Source: Peristeroidobacter soli (GTDB lineage: Bacteria > Pseudomonadota > Gammaproteobacteria > Steroidobacterales > Steroidobacteraceae). Taken from it: 64,000 nucleotides of DNA. Under the pieces are notes generated by a model. It had not been told where the DNA came from. It was given only the letters and a program-made list of their open reading frames with translations, and did not search any database. This document shows, in pieces, positions 55,800-64,000 of the stretch. Every line of letters begins with the position of its first letter. The first letter of the stretch is position 1. The stretch spans positions 1,052,803 through 1,116,802 of the forward strand of contig NZ_RYEV01000004.1 in assembly GCF_004138485.1 (NCBI RefSeq), given 5' to 3'. The position numbers and the translations under genes are program-made.

Positions 55800-55823
55800 C
55801 GGCCGTGACTCAGGTCACGGCCG
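55800..55823. promoter_or_regulatory. CRP-like palindrome / hairpin upstream of tpsA
   Basis: CGGCCGTGAC (55800-55809) and GTCACGGCCG (55814-55823) are perfect 10-bp arms around TCAG. Inside lies GTGA-N6-TCAC (55805-55818), nearly identical to the palindrome before tpsB. It may be a regulator site 84 nt before the tpsA start or a terminator-like hairpin after sapC; no T-tract follows. Confidence 0.45.
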
Positions 55824-55901
55824 CTGACGCCCCGATGTCGCATGTCACACCCGTTCGGCATCTGTCCGGGACGGGATGCTCGTTCTAGCGTTGCTGACGC
55901 C

Positions 55902-58900
55902 ATGCCCGGACACACAAGACACCCAACCCATCGCCTCAATCCACCCGCACGCCTTGCAAGGCTGAGCGTACTCGCGCTGGCAATAAAACTTGCATGCGGT
56001 AGCGCCCTCGCCGCGGAACTGCCCACTGCGGGCACGGTCACGGCCGGCAGCGGCAACATCTCTCAATCAGGCAATTCGCTGACGGTGTTACAGAACACTG
56101 CCAAGCTCGGCATCGAATGGGAAACCTTCAATGTCGGCGCCGAAGGCCGCGTGACTTTCGTTCAGCCCGATGCGAACAGCATCGCATTGAACCGCGTGCT
56201 GGGCTCGGACCCGTCGCGAATTCTCGGCGCGCTGGACGCCAACGGCAAAGTGTTCCTGCTCAATCCGCACGGTGTGATTTTCGGTAAGAACGCGCAGGTC
56301 AATACCGGCGGCCTGCTCGCCTCCACGCTCGATCTGAGCGATGCAGACTTCATCGCTGGGAATTACACGCTGCGTAACAACGGCCGTGCGGCGTCCATTC
56401 TCAACGAAGGCTCGCTCACGGCGGGCAGCGTCGTGCTGGTGGCACCGTCGATCACCAACACCGGCAATATCACTACGCCGGACGGCAACACCACGCTCGC
56501 CGCCGGCAACACGGTCACCGTCAGCGTGTTCGCCAATGGTTTGATGACCGCGAACGTCGACGAAGCCGTGCTGAACGCCAGCATCGTCAATCACGGCCGC
56601 ATCGCCGCCGACGGCGGTTCGATCTCACTACAAGCGGGCACCGCCGACTCGGTGCTCGACTCGCTCCTCAACACCGACGGCGTGCTACAGGCTCGTGGCA
56701 TCGAAGAGCGCGATGGCAAGATCTTCCTGGGTGCTGGCGCCGGCGGTACGGCCTACATCGGCGGCACCGTTGATACTTCGAACACTGGCGCGGCCGGTTC
56801 GGGCGGCGACATCACCGCACTCGGCAAGAAGGTCGCATTGGTAAAGGATGCACTGCTGGATGCTTCCGGCACCAATGGCGGCGGCACCGTGTTGATCGGC
56901 GGCAATTGGCAAGGCGCCGGCCCCGAGTACAACGCCGACGCAGTCGTGATGGATCAGACCGCGCGCATCGATGCCAGCGCCACACAACACGGCGACGGCG
57001 GCACAGTCGTGCTGTGGTCGGATGAATATACAAACTTCGCCGGCTCCATCGCCTCGCGCGGTGGCGCGCTCGCGGGCAACGGCGGCCGCGTTGAAACCTC
57101 CAGCAAGAACAACTTGCAGGCGGTGGGCCTGGTCGATGCGTCCGCGCCGCTCGGTAGCGCCGGCGAATGGCTGCTCGATCCAACCAACGTCAATGTGAGC
57201 ACTTCGGCGACCAGCAGCGGCACGTTCGACGGCGGCAACCCGAACATCTTCACGCCAACCGGCACCACCGCGAACATTCTCAACACGCAGATCAATACGT
57301 CGCTGAATGCCGGCACCAGCGTCACGATCACGACCGCGAGTGCCGGCGCCAGCCTCGGCGACATCAACATCAACGCGCCGATCACCAAGAGCGCCGGCGG
57401 CGACGCGACGCTCACGCTGCTCGCCAACCGGCATATTTTCCTCAACTCCGGTAATGCAATTTCGTCGACGGTCGGCAAGCTCAACGTGGTCATGCGCGCG
57501 CGTGCCGCTGACGCGGCGACCACCGGCACCGCGCTGGGCGGCATCTGGCTCGACGGCAACGTCCTCACGAACGGTGGCGATTTCACGGCCGGCGGCGGCA
57601 ATGCCGCGGGCAGCTATGCCTACAACAACGGCGCGCAAGCGTTTCGCTTGTTCGCCAACAGGATTCTGGATGCCCGCTCGTCCACCGGCGGCGGCAACAT
57701 CAATGTCTGGGGCAAGTCCGTCGGCGGCGTTACTGCGGTCGATATTCAAACCAGTGCGAAGATCTACACCAACGGCACTGGCACCATTACGTTGCGAGGC
57801 GAAATACCGAGCGGCGGGACGGGCTTTGGTCTGTGGCTCGTCGACGGCACATCAGTCACGGCGGAGCAAGGCGCGATCGATATTTACGGCGAGGCGCGCG
57901 GCGCATTCGCGGGCCTGAATATGTCCCCGTCGACGGTATCGACCACAACCGGTGCCATCACGATGACCGGCGTGAGCGACATCAATACCGGCTTCTATCG
58001 CACCACCGCCGCCGGCACCGCGGCCATCACGTCGACCAGCGGCAACATCACGATCAACGGCCGCGCCGGCTCGGCGGCCATCATTCCGACTCATATCAGC
58101 ACCGGCACCTTCAATGTCACGACCGGTGGCAAGATCACATTCAACAGCGACGGCGGCAATTCCGGCGCGGGTCTGGAGCTGAATTCCCCGGGCAGCGTCT
58201 CCGCCGGCACCGGCATCGAAATCAACCATACCGGCACGACGTTGTCGAGTTACTCGCTCAACAACACCGGCGGCGTGACGTTCGCCACCACGAGCGGCGA
58301 CGTCGTCATCAACGCACAGCGCGCGATCAACAACCCGTACGCCATCAGCACCGGCAACGGCGCGGTGACGATTACAAACACCGCGTCCACCGGCGGTCAG
58401 GTCAACATGCTGGCCGGCATCAGTTCGGGTGGCGGCAACATCAACCTGAGCCTCATCGGTCCGACGCAGATTTCGGGCGTCGTGAACGCCGGCGCCGGCA
58501 ACATTTCGATGACCTCGACCAGCGCGACCGGCGGCGCCCTGTCGCTGATGTCCGGCTCGAAGCTGCAGACCACGGGCACCGGCACCATCTCCGCCACGGG
58601 CATCAACAGCAGCAACAACTCCGTCGGGCTGTTCCTCAACACCGGCGCGGAAGTCACCAGCGCCGCGGGCGCAATCACGCTGATCGGCACCAACAACAAC
58701 GCCGCTGCGGCCGGTGGTGCCATCGGCACATACATGACCGGCGTGACCGTCACCAGCGGCACCGGCAATATCTATATCAAAGGCGAGAACCTTGGCACGG
58801 ACGTGGCGTTCTATCGCCCCGCTTCATCGACCACGCCGACGAATATCACGTCGACCGGCGGCAACATCACGATCGAGGGTGCGGGCAACGGCCCGAATGT

Positions 58901-61900
58901 CGCGCAAGGTCTGCTGTTCGACACCACCGCCACCACTGCGGTCAACATCACCACCGGCGGTGCGGGCAAGGTCAGTGTGCTCGGACGCGGCGGCACTGGC
59001 CGTTGGACCGCGGATCGCAGCTATGCGGCAATCGAATTCGGACAGAACATTACCACCGCGACCGTGGTCAACCTGACGGCCGGCACCGGCGGCATCGCCA
59101 TCACCGGCACTGCCTCGAGCGCGAGCACGCAATACATCATCGACACCTACGGCACCGGTTCGACGATGACCTCGGCCGGGCCCATCGTCATCAGCGGCGA
59201 CGGTGCGTTCGGCTTCGGCGGCACCATTACGACGACCAGCACTCTCGCCGCCACAGGCAACCGCGCGTACGCCTCGCGGCTGGCAGGCGTCACCGCTTCG
59301 GGGAATGTAAACATTGTCACTCTCAGTGACTTCACGCTCGGCTCGTTGACCAAGCCCGCGGCGGCGTCGACAGCCTCGCTGTTGAACATCTCTTCCGATA
59401 CAAACATCACGACCGGCGCCATCACCGCGCTGGCCGGTGCCGCTCCGCTCAATGTCGTTCTGAACAGTCGCGCCCACGACGCAGCATCCGGCACCATCAC
59501 GCTGAACGGCTCGGTCACGACACTGGGCGGCGATGTCACCGCGTATGGCGGCTCGACGGCCGGCGGTTACGCCATCGGCCCCACGACCGGCATCAGCGTT
59601 GCAACGACCATCGAAGCGGGTGGCGGCAACATTTCCTTGTTCGGTTCGACCGCGGGTTCAGGCGCGGGCGTCAGCGTCGCAGCCAACGCCATCGTCCGCA
59701 CCAGCGGTGCCGGCAAAGTGACGTTGACGGGCACGAACAGCGCCTCCGGGTACGGCGTCGGCTTCGGCGCCGCCGTGACCATCACCTCCGGCACCGGCGG
59801 CCTGCTGCTCACGGGCAGCAGCAACGCCACTCACGGCATCGCCATCCTGAGCGGTACCTATTCCAGCGCCGGCGACATCGCATTCATCGGCAGCTCGGTC
59901 ACCGGCAATGGCATCGGGCGAGATTCCGGCGGCGCGGTGACCACGGCCATCACCGCGACCGGCAATGTGAGTTTCACCGGCTCGACCACCGCCTCCGCCG
60001 GCGTCTCCGCCGGCATCTGGTTCAACGGCTCGAACCAGTTGAACGTCACCGGCGCGGGCGTCTCGCTCACTTCCACCGGCGGATTGAATTCCACGCGTCT
60101 CGGCCAGTCGGGCAACTCGTCGGCCATGAACATCAATGCCGGAGCCAACGGCATCACCATCAACGCCACGAGCAACGGTGCCGCCGGCACCAACGCCTTC
60201 GACACCTGGGGCAACACGGCGACGATGGTCTCGGCCGGCCCGATCAACATCACCACCAATCGCGGCTTCTATTTCCGCGGTTCGATCACGCAAACCGACG
60301 GCGGCGCCAGCGCGATCACGGCAGGAGGCACTGTCGTCCTCGGCACCACCGCGCAAAATGCAGGTGCGCTCACGGTAACCGCCAACGGCGGCAGCATTAC
60401 CAACGTAGATGGCCCCATGAGCGCGGCCGGCGCCCTGACGCTGAATGCCATCGGCGGCACTATTGGTGTGCTGGCGTTGAGCGCCGGCGGCGACCTCACC
60501 GGCACGTCGACGAGCAGCATCACGACGAATGCCATCACGCAGACCGGCAACGGCATCATCAATCTCAATGCCGCCACGGATCTCACAACGGGCGCGATCA
60601 CGACGGCCGGCAGCGGCGATATCACGTTGCGATCCGTCAACGCGATCACCACCGCCGCGGTCACGAAGCAAGCTACCGCGGCGGGACCTTCCACGCTTCG
60701 CGTGAGTTCCGACGGCAATGTCATTGTCGGCAGCGCCATCAGCGCGGCGTCGGGTGCCGGTGCGTTGAATGTCGTACTGAACAGCCGCGCGAGCGACGCC
60801 CCGGCTGGCGTCATCAACGTGAACGCCGCCATCACGACTCGCGGAGGCAACATCACCGGCTATGGCGGGTCGACCGTCGGTGGCGATGCCATCGCGTCGA
60901 GCTCTTACGCAGTTTCGATTGCCGCCGTAACGCTCGATGCCGGCGGTGGCAATATCGACTTCAACGCGCGCACTACCGTCAACGCGAACGCGATGAATTC
61001 CTCCGACGGCGCGCAGCTGCTGACCAGCGGCAGCGGCGCCGTCCGCTTGCAGGGAACCGCTGCCGCCGCAGGCCGCGGCATAAGCATCGGCACCGCGACG
61101 ATAACGGCGGGCACGGGCGGTATCTCCATCACCGGTTCATCCAACGGCAACGCCGCCGTCGCGTTTATCTCGGGCACGCACAGTATCACCACGACGGGCG
61201 ACCTCACCGTCACCGGAACGTCGGTATCGAACAACGGCCTGTGGCGTAACGCGACGGGCACCAGCACCTTCTCCGGTGCCAATGTCACATTCACCGGCAA
61301 CTCGACCGGCGCCACCACCAGCCAGCAGGGCCTGATGTTCGATGGCGCCGGCGCCGTGGCGATCACCGCTGGCAGTGCCGGCAAGGTTACGCTGCTTGGC
61401 TCGGGCGGCGCGGTCAATAGCCTCTCGAGCAAGGCCGCCATTGCTTTTGGCGAGAGCGGCATACTGACACCCGTGGCGATCACGGCCGGCACCGGCGGCG
61501 TGCAGATCACCGGCACCGCCGCGGACGTAGCCACGCACTCTCTCGACACGTGGGGCAGCACCAATTCGATCACTTCCGCTGGACCGATCAACATCAGCGG
61601 TAACAAAGCCGTCTACTTCCGAGGTGCGATCACACAGAGCGCCGGCGGCCCGAGCACCATTGCGTCGAGCGGCGGCAACATCCTGATCACGAGCGTCGCG
61701 CAGAACGGTGGCGCGCTCACGCTGGATGCACCCGCCGGCTTTGTGAATCTGACGGGTGTGATGTCCGCGGCGGGCGATCTTACGGTCCGTGCCGGCAGCG
61801 GCACCATTACCGCAGGCAACGTCAGCTCGGGCGGCTCGCTGACCGCGACGTCGTCGAGTTCCATCTCGGTCGGCACCGTCAATCTCACAGGCGACACCGC

Positions 61901-64000
61901 AAGCTCGATCACAGCAGCCACGACACTCGCGACTGGCGCTATTACGCTCGGCGGCAGCGGCGATCTGTCGCTGCGCTCAGCCAGCGCGCTGACCCCTGCT
62001 GCCGTAACCAAGACTGTTGCAGGAACCGGCGCATCGACATTGCGCATCACCTCGGACGATGCGGTCACTGTGTCTTCAGCGATTCAAGCCGCGGCTGGCG
62101 CGGGCCCGCTCAATGTCATTCTCAATAGCCGCGCGCAGAATGCAGCGAGCGGTTTGATCTTCGTCAACGCAGCGATCACCACGCGCGGCGGAGACATCAT
62201 CGGCTACGGCGGCTCGACCGTGGGTGGCGATGCCATAGGAGCCTCGACCAACTATGGCGTCGAGATCGGCGTGGTCACGCTCAATGCTGGTGGCGGCACG
62301 ATCGACTTCACCGGACGCGGCCTGGCCAGCGGCAACGGCATAAACACCACCGACGGCGCCCAGTTGCTCACGAGCGGTAGCGGCGCCGTTCGTTTGCGCG
62401 GTTCGACAGCGGGTACCGCTCGCGGCGTCAGCATCGGCACCATCACGGTGACGGCCGGGACCGGAGGCATTTCGATCACCGGCACGGCATCGAGCGCGAC
62501 CGGCGTCGCGTTCGTCGCGGGCGCGCATTCGCTCAACACCACCGGCGACCTCGCCATTACCGGCACTTCGACGACGAGCAACGGCATCTATCGCACCTCG
62601 ACCGCCGCGGACACCTTCGCCGGCGCGAATGTCACATTGACTGGCAACTCGAGCGGCGGCGCGACGAGCTCGCAAGGTATCTTGATCGTGGGCACCGGCG
62701 CGGTGGCAATCACCGCTGGCAGTACGGGCCAGGTCACACTCGCCGGCACCGGCGGTTCCACCAACACCTTCTCCAGCAAATCCGCCATCGCGTTCGGCTC
62801 GAGCACCGAATCGACCGCGGTCGCCATCACTGCAGGCACGGGCGGTGTGGCGATCACCGGCACTGCGGCGACGGCAGCGACGCTCTCGCTGGATACATTC
62901 GCAACCACCAACTCGATCACCTCGGGCGGCGTGATCTCGATCAACGGCAACAAGGCCATCAACTTCCGCGGCCCGATCACTCAGTCTGCTGGCGGTGCCA
63001 GCAACGTCACCGCCACCACCGGCGATGTCACGTTGACCAGCTTCGCTCAGAACAGCGGACCGCTGACAGTTCAGGCGACCGCGGGCAATGTCACTTCCAC
63101 AGGCGCGCTCTCCACCAATGGTGGCGCTCTCGTCGTGCGAGCCGGCGCGGGAAATGTCTCTACGGGCGCACTCACCGCCGGCAGCCCGCTCACCGTCACG
63201 GCAACGGGCAGTCTCAACACAGGAGACATGACCAAGGCCGGCACGGGCGATGTGACCGTGACCGCCGGTACGACGGCGACCATCGGCAATGTTTCCATTG
63301 CCGGCAGCGGCGTGAGCAACTTCACTGCCGGCACGACGCTGACCACGGGAACATTCAACGACGGCGACACCGGCGCGACCACGCTTACCGCCGGCACTAC
63401 GCTCACGACCGGTGCGATTACGATGTCCGGCGCCGGCGATCTCACACTGTTCTCCGACAGTACGCTCACGCCGGCGGCGATCACGAAGACAGCTACCGGA
63501 ACGTCTACGCTCACCCTCCGCGGCAACGGCGACATCATCGACCAGAACCCGATCACCGCCAACGTCGGCGCCGGCCCCTTGAACCTGGTCGTCAACAGTC
63601 GGGCCGGCGGTGCCGCGGCCGGTAGAATCCAGTTCTCCTTGAACGCCGACGTGACCACGCGAGGCGGCGACATCACCTTCTATGGCGGCCCGACCGCGGG
63701 CGGTGCAGCCATCAGCACCACCGTCGGACAGACCGGCATATTCATCGGCGGCCGTACCTTCGACGCAGGCGGCGGCAATATCACGATGACGGGTGCCGGC
63801 GGCGGCACCAATACCAGCGGCGCCCTGCTCACTCGTCAGGCAACGCTGACCACCAGTGGCGCGGGCGGCATCACACTCAACGGCAATGCGGGCACGAACG
63901 GGCAATGGGGCGTGGACATCGAAACATCCACGCTGACGAGCGGCACCGGCGGGACGACGCTGTCAGGCCTCTCCACTGTCGGTGCCGCGACCTATGTACT
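55902..64000 (+). CDS. Giant TpsA exoprotein with filamentous haemagglutinin N-terminal domain (3' end outside window)
   Basis: The frame starting at ATG 55902 stays open for about 2,700 codons to the last base, so the gene is incomplete. A long signal peptide (about 1-38, ending near ALA-A) precedes the TPS domain: SGNSLTVLQNTAKLGIEWETFNVG, VTFVQPDANSIALNRVLGSDPSRILGALDANGKVFLLNPHGVIFG with NPHG at Asn121 in place of the usual NPNG, then INTGGLLAST-like helix turns. The rest is beta-helix sequence rich in Gly, Thr, Ala, Ser and Asn (GNITIxGxAGSA patterns) with large internal repeats. It should be exported by the TpsB two genes upstream and act as a surface or secreted adhesin/exoprotein; no toxin domain is visible in the part present. 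The start lacks a good ribosome site. Confidence 0.93.
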   Translation, partial: MPGHTRHPTHRLNPPARLARLSVLALAIKLACGSALAAELPTAGTVTAGSGNISQSGNSLTVLQNTAKLGIEWETFNVGAEGRVTFVQPDANSIALNRVLGSDPSRILGALDANGKVFLLNPHGVIFGKNAQVNTGGLLASTLDLSDADFIAGNYTLRNNGRAASILNEGSLTAGSVVLVAPSITNTGNITTPDGNTTLAAGNTVTVSVFANGLMTANVDEAVLNASIVNHGRIAADGGSISLQAGTADSVLDSLLNTDGVLQARGIEERDGKIFLGAGAGGTAYIGGTVDTSNTGAAGSGGDITALGKKVALVKDALLDASGTNGGGTVLIGGNWQGAGPEYNADAVVMDQTARIDASATQHGDGGTVVLWSDEYTNFAGSIASRGGALAGNGGRVETSSKNNLQAVGLVDASAPLGSAGEWLLDPTNVNVSTSATSSGTFDGGNPNIFTPTGTTANILNTQINTSLNAGTSVTITTASAGASLGDININAPITKSAGGDATLTLLANRHIFLNSGNAISSTVGKLNVVMRARAADAATTGTALGGIWLDGNVLTNGGDFTAGGGNAAGSYAYNNGAQAFRLFANRILDARSSTGGGNINVWGKSVGGVTAVDIQTSAKIYTNGTGTITLRGEIPSGGTGFGLWLVDGTSVTAEQGAIDIYGEARGAFAGLNMSPSTVSTTTGAITMTGVSDINTGFYRTTAAGTAAITSTSGNITINGRAGSAAIIPTHISTGTFNVTTGGKITFNSDGGNSGAGLELNSPGSVSAGTGIEINHTGTTLSSYSLNNTGGVTFATTSGDVVINAQRAINNPYAISTGNGAVTITNTASTGGQVNMLAGISSGGGNINLSLIGPTQISGVVNAGAGNISMTSTSATGGALSLMSGSKLQTTGTGTISATGINSSNNSVGLFLNTGAEVTSAAGAITLIGTNNNAAAAGGAIGTYMTGVTVTSGTGNIYIKGENLGTDVAFYRPASSTTPTNITSTGGNITIEGAGNGPNVAQGLLFDTTATTAVNITTGGAGKVSVLGRGGTGRWTADRSYAAIEFGQNITTATVVNLTAGTGGIAITGTASSASTQYIIDTYGTGSTMTSAGPIVISGDGAFGFGGTITTTSTLAATGNRAYASRLAGVTASGNVNIVTLSDFTLGSLTKPAAASTASLLNISSDTNITTGAITALAGAAPLNVVLNSRAHDAASGTITLNGSVTTLGGDVTAYGGSTAGGYAIGPTTGISVATTIEAGGGNISLFGSTAGSGAGVSVAANAIVRTSGAGKVTLTGTNSASGYGVGFGAAVTITSGTGGLLLTGSSNATHGIAILSGTYSSAGDIAFIGSSVTGNGIGRDSGGAVTTAITATGNVSFTGSTTASAGVSAGIWFNGSNQLNVTGAGVSLTSTGGLNSTRLGQSGNSSAMNINAGANGITINATSNGAAGTNAFDTWGNTATMVSAGPINITTNRGFYFRGSITQTDGGASAITAGGTVVLGTTAQNAGALTVTANGGSITNVDGPMSAAGALTLNAIGGTIGVLALSAGGDLTGTSTSSITTNAITQTGNGIINLNAATDLTTGAITTAGSGDITLRSVNAITTAAVTKQATAAGPSTLRVSSDGNVIVGSAISAASGAGALNVVLNSRASDAPAGVINVNAAITTRGGNITGYGGSTVGGDAIASSSYAVSIAAVTLDAGGGNIDFNARTTVNANAMNSSDGAQLLTSGSGAVRLQGTAAAAGRGISIGTATITAGTGGISITGSSNGNAAVAFISGTHSITTTGDLTVTGTSVSNNGLWRNATGTSTFSGANVTFTGNSTGATTSQQGLMFDGAGAVAITAGSAGKVTLLGSGGAVNSLSSKAAIAFGESGILTPVAITAGTGGVQITGTAADVATHSLDTWGSTNSITSAGPINISGNKAVYFRGAITQSAGGPSTIASSGGNILITSVAQNGGALTLDAPAGFVNLTGVMSAAGDLTVRAGSGTITAGNVSSGGSLTATSSSSISVGTVNLTGDTASSITAATTLATGAITLGGSGDLSLRSASALTPAAVTKTVAGTGASTLRITSDDAVTVSSAIQAAAGAGPLNVILNSRAQNAASGLIFVNAAITTRGGDIIGYGGSTVGGDAIGASTNYGVEIGVVTLNAGGGTIDFTGRGLASGNGINTTDGAQLLTSGSGAVRLRGSTAGTARGVSIGTITVTAGTGGISITGTASSATGVAFVAGAHSLNTTGDLAITGTSTTSNGIYRTSTAADTFAGANVTLTGNSSGGATSSQGILIVGTGAVAITAGSTGQVTLAGTGGSTNTFSSKSAIAFGSSTESTAVAITAGTGGVAITGTAATAATLSLDTFATTNSITSGGVISINGNKAINFRGPITQSAGGASNVTATTGDVTLTSFAQNSGPLTVQATAGNVTSTGALSTNGGALVVRAGAGNVSTGALTAGSPLTVTATGSLNTGDMTKAGTGDVTVTAGTTATIGNVSIAGSGVSNFTAGTTLTTGTFNDGDTGATTLTAGTTLTTGAITMSGAGDLTLFSDSTLTPAAITKTATGTSTLTLRGNGDIIDQNPITANVGAGPLNLVVNSRAGGAAAGRIQFSLNADVTTRGGDITFYGGPTAGGAAISTTVGQTGIFIGGRTFDAGGGNITMTGAGGGTNTSGALLTRQATLTTSGAGGITLNGNAGTNGQWGVDIETSTLTSGTGGTTLSGLSTVGAATYV
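59448..63720 (+). repeat. Large diverged modules inside TpsA
   Basis: A conserved block beginning LNVVLNSRA and running into ITTRGGxITxYGGSTVGGDAI recurs at 59448, 60765, 62109 and 63579, spaced 1317, 1344 and 1470 bp (439, 448 and 490 residues). A fainter relative is at 57480. Between them, the subunits TSGSGAVRL, TAGTGGISITGT, INFRGPITQ/VYFRGAITQ and AQNxGxLTV repeat in the same order, so the exoprotein grew by duplication of a module of about 450 residues. Confidence 0.8.

Noticed and set aside
62076-63905. Minus-strand open frame of about 600 codons at the right end, with several similar ones from 56.7 kb on
   Set aside because: They are antisense shadows of the TpsA beta-helix, whose plus-strand frame is continuous and has the TPS domain.

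Overview
The window looks like a chromosomal stretch from a GC-rich Gram-negative bacterium, most likely a gammaproteobacterium of the Steroidobacteraceae / Nevskiales / Xanthomonadales type. That taxonomic guess rests only on overall style: many TonB-dependent receptors, RND pumps, lipoproteins, a two-partner secretion locus and high-GC codon usage. I see no tRNA, rRNA, insertion sequence, prophage or CRISPR array. Genes are tightly packed, often with 1-4 nt start/stop overlaps.

Layout. 1-2.2 kb: 3' part of a sensor kinase, a DUF6515-type secreted protein and a small lipoprotein. 2.3-4.8 kb: a secreted M36 metallopeptidase. 5.0-13.9 kb: a complete two-permease RND efflux operon (adaptor, permease, permease, outer-membrane factor; MdtABC/MuxABC-OpmB order). 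14-14.8 kb: a GlsB/YeaQ-DUF1003 fusion. 14.8-21.1 kb: an overlapping operon of an Oar-like TonB-dependent receptor and two TPR-sulfotransferases. 21.4-24.6 kb, divergent from it: a very unusual protein with an N-terminal pseudokinase domain, 43 tandem 13-residue repeats, one membrane helix and a C-terminal TonB-like domain. 24.6-30.3 kb: two lipoproteins, a decayed AMP-binding gene and an alpha-amino-acid ester hydrolase-like enzyme. 30.4-34.2 kb: an overlapping signalling operon (PAS kinase, HDOD response regulator, degenerate HD-type response regulator).

34.5-44.8 kb is a proline/peptide catabolism region: an M24 Xaa-Pro-type peptidase, a 59-codon remnant of a D-amino-acid dehydrogenase, a 4-hydroxyproline epimerase, an AraC regulator with a PAS domain, an S9 dipeptidyl peptidase in an operon with a TonB receptor, and gamma-glutamyltransferase. 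44.9-51.5 kb: an unknown secreted protein, an ECF sigma/anti-sigma pair, and a divergent operon of a DUF4331 protein, a small lipoprotein, a TPR protein and a HupE/UreJ membrane protein. 51.5-53.1 kb: a methyltransferase fragment and a SAM-dependent methyltransferase. 53.3 kb to the end: a two-partner secretion locus with TpsB, a SapC-family protein, and a giant TpsA exoprotein that has no stop codon before the window ends. A shared GTGA-N6-TCAC palindrome precedes both tpsB and tpsA.

The strongest candidate for something undescribed is the pseudokinase-repeat-TonB protein with its divergent receptor/sulfotransferase operon. Its repeat array has a higher-order structure of 39-bp units nested in six 156-bp blocks. 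Second-tier observations are the TPS-SapC locus with its shared operator-like sites, and the gene decay inside the hydroxyproline cluster.
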